From the NCBI GenBank assembly GCA_030248215.1, contig JASANG010003463.1, forward strand, positions 42,297 to 106,296: a DNA stretch of 64,000 bases. The letters run 5' to 3'. The DNA comes from Enoplolaimus lenunculus (taxonomy: Eukaryota; Nematoda; Enoplea; Enoplida; Thoracostomopsidae). A model generated the notes under the pieces. The model saw only the letters and a list, made by a program, of their open reading frames with translations, was not told the DNA's origin and did no database searches. Below are positions 32,101-39,535 of this stretch, one piece after another (positions within the stretch are counted from its first letter, which is position 1; each line of letters begins with the position of its first letter). The position numbers and the translations under genes were made by a program.

Positions 32101-35100
32101 ACACTTTTCCCCTGTATGAATACATGATTTGATTGTTATGAACACAATCACCTAGCATGGACACACAAAATATCTGCTCATAAAATATCGCAAGGCTCTC
32201 TTTACGCTCATAATAGTGTTGAAATAAAGAGAAAAAACTTAGCAAGCCACAAGCGAACAAAAAATCTTGCAAATTAATACAGAATTTAGGAAATTCCACC
32301 GTACCTTACAACTGCTCGCGCGCGGTCATAGTATTTCTAATTTAGAATGCAGAGTATTCTGTTTTATTTAAACAGAACATCATTTCGTTTTTAAATATAT
32401 GGAAAATTTGTGCAAGCAACTTTTTGCATATATGTCAGTACTATCACAATATAACAGAATTGTTTTCTAAAATTTTTCGAATACAGAATATAATTTTGAT
32501 ATAGTACCAGACCCGTAGCCAGCTCACCATGCTAGGGGGGGGGGGCTAAAATTTTTTCAAGAGGGGTATTCAAGGGTTTTCAATGAGTTACAAGCAAGGT
32601 TGAAAACTTTCTAGGAGGGGCCCAAAATTTGCCAGGGGCGGACTGAGCCACCCCTGCCCCCCCTTAGCAACGGGTCCGTATAGTACTCAAACAACAATAT
32701 ACGGGTTACTCAAGAAATTTCAAACATGCAGAACACGAGGTTTGTAGAAAAAACTCCATTTGTGGTTTTTCCAAGACAGGTCACATTCTCCCATCGCTGG
32801 TGTTCCATGCATTGCAACCATTCTTTTCCCGACTCATCCCTGACATTAGTGAACATCGCACTGCATACAAAACCATTTTTCAGTGGTATCTTCTTTCCCA
32901 GTAACCGACGCGTTCCTTGAACTTTTAGACGAAGATTGGCGCGGCGAAATTGTTTCCTTTTTTTCACTGGAGAGTTAATTAATGTTTTTATCTTTTTTCA
33001 TTATTGGGCTTATGTCAGAGGTCGACTTAAATTGTTCCTGTGCATCCGACCCATTGTAGAATAATGTGACTTCGAGTGGAAATTGAGGCGGACTGAAAAT
33101 CAATCACAGTACTGATACTCTGCAATGCTGGCAAAGCTTTTAAACGTACTTGAAACTTGGAAAATTTAATTACTACATTATTGTCACAGCGTAATTAATA
33201 GCAGTGTATTACCGGATATTCATTTCCGTTTCTTGTTAGAATTGGAAATCGTTTCAGTTTCCGTATAGAAACACTTTATTTTTTTGTTATTTTTATGCTC
33301 ATAATCTGTTGTATTAAATCACGAATATTATGCAGTTTTTCTCTACAGATGTGTTGAAATTGTTCGGTTTAAATCAAAAACGATGAAGTTTTTCCAAAAT
33401 GATAAAATTTTGGAGGCACACACGGGGTTTTTAATATCCGTTGCTGGTCAAATACTATGTATTACTTTAGCAAAGCTGTCTTTGTGTGATAGTCAAATTA
33501 TCAATTTTTCACTATTATTTTCATAAAATGTCAAAACAAGAAATGGTCGGTCGCGATCGGAAACGTTGTTAAATGACTTCCTTACTTCCTGGGACCGCTC
33601 TGTCAAATATTTACAGCATTAACCGCAAGCTTGTGATATGCCCTACAAGTTTCCAACTGCAATATATTGAGCTTCGAAATTTTGCTATGACTGCGCCATT
33701 TTCCTCCATTTAAATGGCCAGTATGAGAGTGAAGGGTACTGCACGCAACTCAAAAATTGGCTTTTAGTGTTATGAATATATTTGTAATCCTGGTGGTCAC
33801 TAAAACAGTGTGTTCGAGCATTTCTTGTCGTTGGCAAGCGCTATTCCTTCTTGCAGTTCATTTTAATTGTTACTTATATATTTGTTTCAGTTAATACAGC
33901 AGGTACGTATCTTTGTCGGTGTGATTGCTATTATAGAAATTGCACTGGTGTATGCACGTCAAGACAAAGTTGTTCGTTTTTCTTAAAGTTGACGGTTAAA
34001 TTATTTTAAGATATTTAAGTAACGCAATAAATTGTAAATAAACCATATTTTACGCAGAGTTGTGATACCTTAAAATAAAAATAAGATCCAATTGAACTTT
34101 TAAAATTGATTTTGTCCAACGATGACGAACTGTTTTCGGCTGGTTTTGAGGTGCACTGAGCATAAAACACTGTTGCTGATTAATTGTCACCAATTATAGT
34201 TTAATATATAATATTTAAAACTGCCATCCACTCTAATTTGGTTTTTTACTCATGTGAAAAACACATGTTAAACACATGAATTATATTGTAAATTAAGATG
34301 CTTGTTTACTTCCCCCGCAGAAAGTTTTCCATCTACACGTAATAACTGGATTAATGAAGTAGCCAGATCCTAAGGCTTAGGCTTCGGCTCTTGTTTAGGC
34401 TAAACCTAAGCCTAAGCCGAGGTTTAAGAAAATAATAAACAGTAATATATGGGAAATCTTTTGCCTGTTTTCAAAATAACACTAGCGTGAGGATGAGTAT
34501 TGCATCACGTAAAAGAAACGCGCGATTTGAGATGTGTATCATCCATCTCTGCTTATGATAAATCATCCGCATTTGACTGTTTCCAAAAGTATAAAAATAT
34601 TAGAAGATTTAAAATGAATTTAGAATATTTACTAATGCCTCCGCATCGCAAACAACACTTTCCGACAATATTCTGAATTGTTTCACGTTCGAACAGAGAC
34701 TAGCAAACGAACGAACAACTATTTAAACGCAACCTCTTGAGGTTTTTAGCAAGTCCTGAATTTTAATAAAAAAGTTCGATTTTACTAGGCTGCACGAAGC
34801 TGAAACTTACGAGTTTGTCAATTTGTTATATAAATATCCATTTGACTACTATTTGGCTAAGAAAATGCATTGTAGGCTTCTGACGCGCAATTTGTCAAAT
34901 TTTAAAACACGACAGATCCGGTAACCGCAAGAGCTCTATTTCGGTAAAAATTAAATTTTTTGCATGAGTAAGTATTTAAGTTTCAAGCTTGAACTTTAAG
35001 CTGTTTGAAATTTTGCTTTTGGCAACATATCTTGTATTTGTCACATACATACGCATGTAATGCATGCTGATTTATAAAAAAAGCCTTGCTGTGATATTCC

Positions 35101-37376
35101 AGAATGAATTAGAATTTTCATACAATCAGCAAAAAAGTGTATGGCTAAATTAAATACCTTTGTGTTACTTTTTAGAGGCGTATGTACATAATAGTAGCTT
35201 AGCTAGAATCCTAAGGACAAACTTGAACATTAGCCTCAGTGCAATTACGCTGTAGCCTTAAAATACGCTGTAATTAGTTGACTTCAGTATTGGTGCCTTC
35301 GCTAGTTTTGCTATTAAATTTAACTTAGCCCTGCATCATTTATACGTGACTTGGATTGGTAGAAAAATAAACGCAACTTTTAAACTTTTATACTTAAATA
35401 TTTCTGCTTAGTTTTCGTTACGCGGTTATAAGTAGACGTTACGCCTTGCCCAGTGTCTTCGCAATAATTACGGCTTACCGTTATGCGACTCTCGACCGAC
35501 AGTATACATACTAAACAAATAAACGAAAAGTAAACCGTAATGCTGGGCGGTACTTGTCATTGCGGCACCATGCATCGCCGTACGTCACCGTACAGCTTCG
35601 TGCACGAGCAATTGTCACGTACGATAACGGACGTTGACATACGGCGACACACTGTGCCAGGTGACGCTAAAATTTCACCAAGATACATCGCCATTTTTTT
35701 GATTGCTGTTGTTTTTGTTCTTTAGGTGGAGGCAAATGCAATCGCCAAGATGAGCATAAAGGCAAAGCAAACGAACTTGGACTCGCAAACGTCGGCGGCG
35801 TGTTTGTGTTTCTGTTATGCGGATTGTGTCTGTCGTTCATGATGGCGATTGTTGAATTTGTGTACAAGACACGGAGAAAAATGAAAACGGTAGGTTTGAC
35901 CAGTGGCGGAAAGGCCTGGAGGGCAAAGAGTTTACCCCTTTTTTGCAGAACATTTTTGCACAACTACAGGAAATGAAAAATTTTATGAAAAAATAGTAAA
36001 CGTTCTCGATCTTACAATTTATTAAAATTATATTTGGATTCTTGATCGCTTTGCTTGCAAAATTTCTGAAATCATTATATATCGCACCTCCGCGTATGCG
36101 AGCTCACTGGCTCATTCGTTTATGGAACAGCTTCTGCGCCCCTGCGTTCAACATGGAAGTTAAGGCCAATGTTACTTTAAGGGGTATAACAGTAGATTAA
36201 GCGTATTACTACGCCTAAGCCTAAGCGCTGAAAAAATGTGTTCCTAAGCCTAAGCCTAAGCGCTGCAAAAATGTGTTCCTAAGCCTAAGCCTAAGCAAAA
36301 AATGTAATCCAGAATCTAAACATATCCTTTATTGATCCACTAGAAACCTGAACGCTCTTTAAAGTAACATCGGCCGAAGTTAAATATGCAACATAGGAAT
36401 ACAAAAATAAATCTAACATGCGTTGTATTTTGCTCAGTGGCGGATCCGAAAATTGCTGATGTTGAAACAGCGCGATATATATTATATGATGCAAGAGCTG
36501 GAGTGATACCAGCAACAAGCAAACGCAATTTCAGCACTAAACTTCTACACAAAATCAAACGCGGAGTAACACCCATGCATTCGCTAGCGGGTTTGATTTT
36601 ATGCACGCTGTCACAACGGTATACACCGTACATATTAATTCAGGCTCGTAGCCCACTCACCATGCTAGTGGGGCTAAAAAATTTTTAGGAGTCTCATTCA
36701 AGAGTTGTAATGACTTGCAATTAAGGTTGATAATTTTCTACGGGGGCCAAAATTTTTTGAACACTTGAAAAATTTAAGAATTAATACGGGCCCGTGGCCA
36801 CGGGGAGGTGCCAGGGGAACCAAAATGCGGATACTATACCTCAAACAATGATCCGAAAAGAAGTTATTTTGTTGGATTTTTTTTGAAAAATTAAATTGTT
36901 CTTTTTACAGACTTATTTGGACATACCATTCAAACATAGAATAAGACAATAGTTGCAGATATATACATTGCGAAACGTAACGGATTGAGAGACAAAAGTT
37001 TTTGACATTCTGGAGGCAATATTTTATTTCAAATCATGTATGCTGCCTAAATTTACCTCTAAGAATATTGATAAATATATTTGAAGTATATCAATCAGGT
37101 TTTGTTTGCGTCCCTTCGGTATTACGGGATATAATATCTTATTTGCAGCGTTCGGTCGTCCGAGAAATGTTGAAAGAGTTCAAATTTGCATTTCTATGCA
37201 AAAGTTCTAAAAAGCCGGTGGTAAAAGATCGTTTAGTTCCGAGCAATCCGTCGAAAACGTATCCGGTTGACAAAGATCCGCTGCCAACAACAGTTGTTGC
37301 TCCGGACGATTTCCGGCATGAAATGTACGCTTATGGACGTTTTGATGCGATTCCGTCAAACCCAGAACATAAATAG
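11065..37376 (+). CDS. Kainate-type ionotropic glutamate receptor (receptor A), complete, 19 exons
   Basis: A ligand-gated cation channel subunit of the plasma membrane. Exons are 11065-11158, 11704-11850, 12638-12895, 13964-14067, 15579-15653, 16183-16236, 18896-19054, 20579-20725, 22467-22571, 23024-23131, 24480-24680, 25314-25418, 26360-26496, 27247-27392, 28965-29137, 30406-30631, 31658-31756, 35726-35889 and 37149-37376. All have GT-AG borders and matching phases and total 2730 bases, or 909 residues plus stop; vertebrate GluK2 is about 908. Layout: signal peptide about 1-20, amino-terminal domain to about 400, S1 from 418, M1 about 539-560, pore loop with Gln597 at the Q/R site, M3 with SYTANLAAF at 626-634, S2 with GSTMTFF and Glu714, M4 about 801-823, and a tail of about 80 residues. 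Arg499 of TYSR is the expected glutamate carboxylate contact. Pre-S1 and S2 match GluK1-3 best; MQQGCE recalls AMPA receptors. The start is the first ATG giving a signal peptide. Confidence 0.95.
11704..11850 (+). CDS. Receptor A exon 2: amino-terminal domain
   Basis: Follows TTACAG, ends before GTGAGT, and is 147 bases like its partner in receptor B. It encodes [20 protein letters not shown] through DAFNVVQN, the first strand and helix of the periplasmic-binding-like fold. It lies in a different frame from a longer spurious open frame over the same bases. Confidence 0.9.
12638..12895 (+). CDS. Receptor A exon 3: amino-terminal domain
   Basis: Follows GTTTTAG and ends in phase 1 before GTGAGA. 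It encodes [20 protein letters not shown], then [23 protein letters not shown] and [13 protein letters not shown]. The IGP and EVPHF stretches are typical of kainate receptors. Confidence 0.95.
13671..13878 (+). mobile_element. TTAGGC-bearing hAT-like MITE, family 1 copy 1
   Basis: The terminal inverted repeats are perfect over more than 20 bases (GGCCCATGTATAGAACAGGG inward from each side). The flanks are AATCCAGT and AATCTAGT, a 7/8 match, so an 8-bp target duplication as made by hAT elements. The interior holds two runs of GCTTAGGCTTAGG. It lies in receptor A intron 3, 85 bases before exon 4. Confidence 0.88.
13964..14067 (+). CDS. Receptor A exon 4: amino-terminal domain
   Basis: Follows TTTCAG, ends before GTAAAT, and is 104 bases, the same as in receptor B. 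It encodes [20 protein letters not shown] through FKPLLKE. Confidence 0.94.
15579..15653 (+). CDS. Receptor A exon 5: amino-terminal domain
   Basis: A 75-base exon between GTTTTAG and GTTTAT. It encodes [19 protein letters not shown] and LAVLQQ. It has the same length and phase as receptor B exon 5 (IVVDASLRTSLKVLKQ). Confidence 0.9.
15784..15817. repeat. Perfect 11-bp-stem hairpin in receptor A intron 5
   Basis: AGCGCACCCAG and CTGGGTGCGCT are separated by a 12-base loop. It lies in the short intron between exons 5 and 6. It may be a small fold-back remnant; no function is claimed. Confidence 0.6.
15985..16110. repeat. Degenerate TTAGGC hexamer cluster, receptor A intron 5
   Basis: GGATTAGGCTTAGGCTTAGG on one side and CCTAAGTCTAAGCCTG on the other, so hexamers point both ways, as in a fold-back element. 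Terminal repeats and target duplication could not be fixed. Confidence 0.6.
16183..16236 (+). CDS. Receptor A exon 6: amino-terminal domain micro-exon
   Basis: A 54-base exon between TTTTAG and GTAAGT. It encodes [18 protein letters not shown], matching AIGKQLMYEYHDFIFTNL of receptor B and the YYHYIFTTLDL stretch of kainate receptors. Confidence 0.93.
16237..18895. other. Receptor A intron 6 (2.7 kb)
   Basis: It holds TTAGGC-like hexamers at about 16395-16510 (GATTAAGCTTAGGCTAAAGC and others) and a long A/T-only-looking stretch at about 18180-18350. No exon or RNA gene was recognised. Confidence 0.5.
18896..19054 (+). CDS. Receptor A exon 7: amino-terminal domain
   Basis: A 159-base exon between TTCTAG and GTAAGT. 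It encodes [20 protein letters not shown] through PNTGVY. LDVEPY is conserved in kainate receptors. Confidence 0.95.
19055..20578. other. Receptor A intron 7
   Basis: A minus-strand open frame of 164 codons (19909-20403) matches nothing I recognise and has no homologue pattern. A small GGCCCGTAGTGCCCC remnant near 19726 recalls the CCGTAGCC transposons. Otherwise unremarkable. Confidence 0.4.
20579..20725 (+). CDS. Receptor A exon 8: amino-terminal domain
   Basis: A 147-base exon between TATTTTAG and GTAAGT. It encodes [20 protein letters not shown], then [20 protein letters not shown] and KT. It is the same length as in receptor B. Confidence 0.94.
22467..22571 (+). CDS. Receptor A exon 9: end of amino-terminal domain
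   Basis: A 105-base exon between TTTCAG and GTAATT. It encodes the family's conserved G-x-T-G-x-I-x-F-D-x-x-G-x-R motif ([18 protein letters not shown]). Confidence 0.95.
23024..23131 (+). CDS. Receptor A exon 10: linker to ligand-binding domain
   Basis: A 108-base exon between TTTCAG and GTATGT. It encodes [20 protein letters not shown] through [10 protein letters not shown], the strand leading into S1. Confidence 0.93.
23165..23192. repeat. ATT microsatellite
   Basis: About nine uninterrupted ATT units, directly downstream of exon 10 in intron 10. Confidence 0.9.
24162..24351 (+). mobile_element. TTAGGC-bearing hAT-like MITE, family 2 copy 1
   Basis: It begins GGCCAATGTTACTTTAAGA and ends with the diverged inverse ACTTAAAGTAACATGGGAC. 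The flanks AAATTCAC and AAACTCAC match 7/8, an 8-bp target duplication. The interior contains TCCTAAGCCTAAGCCTAAGC after TGCAAAAATGTGT. It lies in receptor A intron 10, between exons 10 and 11. Confidence 0.82.
24480..24680 (+). CDS. Receptor A exon 11: S1 ligand-binding lobe
   Basis: Follows TTCCAG and ends before GTAAGG. It encodes [20 protein letters not shown], then [20 protein letters not shown] and [12 protein letters not shown], all hallmarks of S1. Confidence 0.97.
25141..25255. repeat. TTAGGC hexamer cluster, receptor A intron 11
   Basis: CAGCCTTAGGCTTAAGCTTA at the left and GCCTATTAGGCTAAACC towards the right. Imperfect inverted ends (CTTCCTCCCCATGT on the left, rightmost ACATTTAAAAC on the complement) suggest a worn transposon. 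Confidence 0.5.
25314..25418 (+). CDS. Receptor A exon 12: S1 with glutamate-binding arginine
   Basis: A 105-base exon between TTTTAG and GTTAAT. It encodes [20 protein letters not shown], then [15 protein letters not shown]. The Arg of TYSR is retained. The usual APL reads ASL, and the following Thr is as in AMPA receptors. Confidence 0.96.
26139..26216. repeat. GCCTAA hexamer cluster, receptor A intron 12
   Basis: ACCTAAACCTAAGCCTAAGT follows several looser copies. It ends about 140 bases before exon 13. Confidence 0.6.
26360..26496 (+). CDS. Receptor A exon 13: M1
   Basis: Follows TTTTCAG and ends in phase 2 before GTAGCG. It encodes [20 protein letters not shown], the rest of the M1 membrane segment, and LARFSPYEW. 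The Trp codon is split by the intron. Confidence 0.97.
26632..27005. mobile_element. Mariner-like MITE, copy 2
   Basis: Colinear with 5939-6366 over about 370 bases, sharing CCGGATATATATCAGTA, AATTGTAG and GTAACCGAATAACAAGG. The right terminus TATTCGGGTCACTACAG followed by TA is intact. The left terminus is lost or too diverged to see. It lies in receptor A intron 13. Confidence 0.72.
27247..27392 (+). CDS. Receptor A exon 14: pore loop with Q/R site
   Basis: Follows TAATAG and ends before GTAAGT. It encodes [20 protein letters not shown], then [20 protein letters not shown]. The Q/R-site codon is genomic CAA (Gln), giving a calcium-permeable form unless edited. Confidence 0.97.
28110..28508. 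mobile_element. Fold-back (long inverted repeat) element, receptor A intron 14
   Basis: The left end TATATGTCGTAGCTCAAGAC continues to GTAATTCAG. The right end on the complement reads TATATGTCATAGGCTAAGTC and then GTAATTCAG. The inverted ends are about 30 bases with few mismatches and continue imperfectly inward (AGCCCAA... against AGTTGGGCT). No coding capacity. Confidence 0.65.
28811..28869. repeat. GC-rich 28-bp direct duplication
   Basis: Two copies, each starting CGGGCGGCCCCGGACGGCG and ending GTACGCC, start 31 bases apart and differ at one base. It is a sharp GC island in an AT-rich intron, about 95 bases before exon 15. Confidence 0.85.
28965..29137 (+). CDS. Receptor A exon 15: M3 and start of S2
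   Basis: Follows TTTTAG and ends before GTGGAA. It encodes [20 protein letters not shown], then [19 protein letters not shown] and [16 protein letters not shown] is the channel gate motif and GSTMTFF lies in the S2 glutamate pocket. Confidence 0.98.
29190..29346. mobile_element. CCGTAGCC-type hAT-like element, intron 15
   Basis: The left end GTCCGTAGCC and right end TAGTTACGGGCC are inverted to each other. The interior (G-rich tract, TTTTAGCCCCCTAGCATAGT) resembles 32508-32678. No convincing target duplication. It starts 53 bases after exon 15. Confidence 0.5.
30406..30631 (+). CDS. Receptor A exon 16: S2 lobe
   Basis: Follows CGTAG and ends in phase 1 before GTAATC. It encodes [20 protein letters not shown], then [12 protein letters not shown] with the glutamate-binding Glu, and [17 protein letters not shown]. 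Confidence 0.97.
31466..31528. repeat. Degenerate CCTAA hexamer cluster, intron 16
   Basis: Copies of CTAAGCCTAATCCTAAACCC in a 60-base stretch, about 130 bases before exon 17. Confidence 0.5.
31658..31756 (+). CDS. Receptor A exon 17: end of S2
   Basis: A 99-base exon between TTTTCAG and GTATAT. It encodes [20 protein letters not shown], then [13 protein letters not shown], matching the family's ILQLQEEGKL..KEKWW stretch. It enters and leaves in phase 1. Confidence 0.94.
32508..32678. mobile_element. CCGTAGCC-type hAT-like MITE with perfect target duplication
   Basis: CAGACCCGTAGCC at the left and AGCAACGGGTCCG at the right are inverted repeats. TATAGTAC flanks it exactly on both sides, an 8-bp duplication. 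The interior is G-rich with no open frame. Confidence 0.82.
32710..32967 (-). pseudogene. Possible zinc-finger tail of a DNA-transposon transposase (remnant)
   Basis: The minus-strand frame contains [18 protein letters not shown], which recalls the W-x-Q-C-x-x-C-x-x-W-x-H-x-x-C block at the end of pogo/Tigger-like and other transposases, but one Cys and the His are absent. No catalytic DDE domain is seen next to it. This could equally be chance. Confidence 0.25.
34312..34462 (+). repeat. TTAGGC-bearing dispersed repeat, copy 2
   Basis: Aligns with the complement of 8880-9058, from TGCTTGTTTACTTCCCC to ATATATGGG. The core has GGCTTAGGCTTCGGCTC and CTAAACCTAAGCCTAAGCC in opposite orientations, giving a partial fold-back. 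Confidence 0.65.
35726..35889 (+). CDS. Receptor A exon 18: M4
   Basis: Follows TTTAG and ends before GTAGGT. It encodes [20 protein letters not shown], then [20 protein letters not shown] and [11 protein letters not shown]. This is the extracellular linker and fourth membrane segment. Confidence 0.96.
36164..36375 (+). mobile_element. TTAGGC-bearing hAT-like MITE, family 2 copy 2
   Basis: It begins GGCCAATGTTACTTTAAGG and ends CTCTTTAAAGTAACATCGGCC in inverse (one more base than is quoted for the left). The target duplication GAAGTTAA is perfect on both sides. The interior repeats a ~35-bp unit of TGCAAAAATGTGTTCC followed by TAAGCCTAAGCCTAAG. It lies in receptor A intron 18. Confidence 0.9.
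36641..36765. mobile_element. Fragment of CCGTAGCC-type element, intron 18
   Basis: CAGGCTCGTAGCCCACTCAC and ATGCTAGTGGGGCTAAAA resemble the element at 32508. The right end is unclear and may be joined to another repeat also present near 7675 (ACACTTGAAAAA, AAGAATTAATA). Confidence 0.35.
37149..37376 (+). CDS. Receptor A exon 19: cytoplasmic tail
   Basis: Follows TTTGCAG and ends at TAG. It encodes [20 protein letters not shown], similar to the membrane-proximal tail of kainate receptors, then a Pro-rich tail ending NPEHK. No typical PDZ-binding C-terminus is seen. Confidence 0.92.
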   Translation, partial: RSVVREMLKEFKFAFLCKSSKKPVVKDRLVPSNPSKTYPVDKDPLPTTVVAPDDFRHEMYAYGRFDAIPSNPEHK

Positions 37377-37410
37377 TAACTTGGCTTGTGTACACTTTCC
37401 GCCCACGTGT

Positions 37411-37560
37411 TTAGGCTCCTTATTTAGGTTTAGGTTTAGGCTTAGGCTTAAGCTTATGTTTGGAAAACGTTTATAAAAGCTTGATTTTAAACATTTACCT
37501 AAGACTAACCCTGAACCTAACACAAAATTGAGTTTGATCCTAAGCGTATAAGCTAAGCGG
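37411..37560. repeat. TTAGGC hexamer cluster just past receptor A stop
   Basis: TTTAGGTTTAGGCTTAGGCT in the left half and CTAAGACTAACCCTGAACC in the right half. It starts 35 bases after the stop codon, so it is probably in the 3' untranslated region of receptor A. Confidence 0.6.
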
Positions 37561-37969
37561 TCTGAGGCTGTAAGTCTAAGCTGTGATATAAAACGGGCGG
37601 CGATGAAGTGCGCACGAGCTGAAAAAGTCTTTTTCAAAAGATGATAAACCTTTACTCTTCTAAAAATCATTCTTTTTTTAATTAGTGCTTCGCAATTGCA
37701 CGCACTGCGGAAAAATTACCATCGCCATGTGTCGTGCGTGAAGCTGCCAGTTTGTGATACCTTAATATGGAAGATATATGTGAACGAAACTTTTTCTTAC
37801 CCCCATTACAAGTGAAAGATTTTGTTCATCAAAAAGCGAACGCAGTTGATGGACGATGTATAATTTAACGAATCGACAGGGGTGTAGCCACTGCTTGATA
37901 AATGGTGAGTCTGAGCCCTGACCAAACTTTACCCTTAGCAAAGCCTGCTTCCCTAAAATTATTTTAGTA

Positions 37970-38800
37970 TTTTGTGCAACGTTCAAGCTGAATTTTATAA
38001 ACGTATGCAAACTAAATGTATTAAATATAATTTGTTAATATATAGTTTTTACAATATTGTATATGTTTTCGTTACGTACTGTTGTACTTATGAGCATTTA
38101 AGTTGCGTCCCGACCTTTTATTGGCGTCATGGCGTCGGAAGCAAATATTTAACCGCGTTTACTACTATACTTAATGTATTTCTTCTGTCAATCCTGCAAG
38201 TACTCGAAATAACGTATGCGAGGACTTCCAGCTTCATTAATATAAAAAATATGTCAAAATTTCGTTCCCATGAAAGGTATTACGTGACGTTCACTTTAAC
38301 TTGTAGTAAACAGCAGCGGCGCTTGTAAGCCGCTTCGAATGTAGCAACAATAAACAAATGAATTTAGTTTGGTTTCACACATTTCTTACATCGAGGTAAG
38401 TAAAGTTTTTTGAGCAATTCGACGCATCGACCATGTGAAACTTCTATCGTTTATCGAATGTTCCGATTCCGTGCTTGTTAACAAAGCTTAAAAACTGTAT
38501 CAAGAAGATAATTGATTAATTCTATTGTACGTTTACGATATAATAAATTAATACCAACATCAAAATCGTGTAAAAAATTTTGCTGTTTTGCCGGATTCTG
38601 GATTGGCAGATGGGGCAAGCTTTCACGATGCTCTACAGGGCGGATTGAAATAATTGCTCGAAGGGCGTTCCGGCTCCAGTCCGATCCATTTCCATCCCTT
38701 TCGAAGCTAACTTTTGTGTTTTCTAATTTTACTTTCAAAGCGTGATCTGGGAAATAAAATTGATACTTATATTGCAAATACAAAATTACACACAATTCAA
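37970..38800 (-). repeat. Dispersed ~0.8-kb repeat, arm 2 (inverted)
   Basis: The reverse complement of this segment is colinear with 6620-7420. Shared blocks include AGTACTCGAAATAACG, CTTCCAGCTT...TTAATAT and AACTTTTGT...TACTTTCAAAGCGTG. No coding frame is shared. Confidence 0.65.
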
Positions 38801-39330
38801 ATTAAAGCCATAATTGTCTTATCCTGGCTGTCTTGATTTTACTTGGAAACATTTAAATAGCAGGTAGAAAATGCGCAACAAAAATTACCATTAAACCTTA
38901 AACACATTGATGCACAGGCCATGGTATGTTTTTTGCATAAAACCTACTGTGTTAGTAATAAATAACAACTTACGGTGGCGTTATCAAATTTTGCAATCGT
39001 TGTGGTTTTTTTACAAAATTGTCCGTATTTATAAAATAAAACTACAGTTAGTAAAGTCATTAATTACAAATACTTGGTATAATAGTCAGTGTTTTGGTTA
39101 ATATTGCCACGATAATAAAGTTTCAACGCAGTTTTCTAACTTTGTAGCGTTCTTTTTTGTCCACACTTGTATGTCAAACAAGCCCATGTACCAGCTAGTG
39201 CGTATACAAAGGAAGCGATCAAGAAGATATATTCCATATCGGTATTTAAGAAAGGAAAAAATAAACACACTTTTATCAGGCTTCCAAATAACTCGATTGT
39301 CGGGTGCGAAAATTTGTATTTCGTGATTTC

Positions 39331-39535
39331 GACCCATGTATAGAACAAGGCCGGAACAGTAGCATAAGCATATTACTAAGCCTAAGCCTAAGTCTAAGCC
39401 TAAACGTATGGGTGAGCCTATTCCTAGGCCTAAGCCTAAGCCTAAGTCTATAAACAAAAAAATTAGTCTAAAGCTTAAACTGACTGTATTATAGCCCCTC
39501 TGGAAAGCGATCTGGCCCTGTTCTATACATGGGCC
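39331..39535 (-). mobile_element. TTAGGC-bearing hAT-like MITE, family 1 copy 2
   Basis: The reverse complement aligns end to end with 13671-13878. It is flanked on both sides by a perfect GTGATTTC, an 8-bp target duplication. The terminal repeats differ at two positions. The interior holds CCTAAGCCTAAGTCTAAGCC tracts. Confidence 0.92.

Larger units (their letters stand above)
31757..35725. other. Receptor A intron 17 (4.0 kb, the largest)
   Basis: It holds the CCGTAGCC transposon (32508-32678), a possible zinc-finger gene remnant on the minus strand (32710-32967) and a TTAGGC-bearing repeat (34312-34462). The last 200 bases before exon 18 are richer in CpG. No further receptor exon was found. 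Confidence 0.5.
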
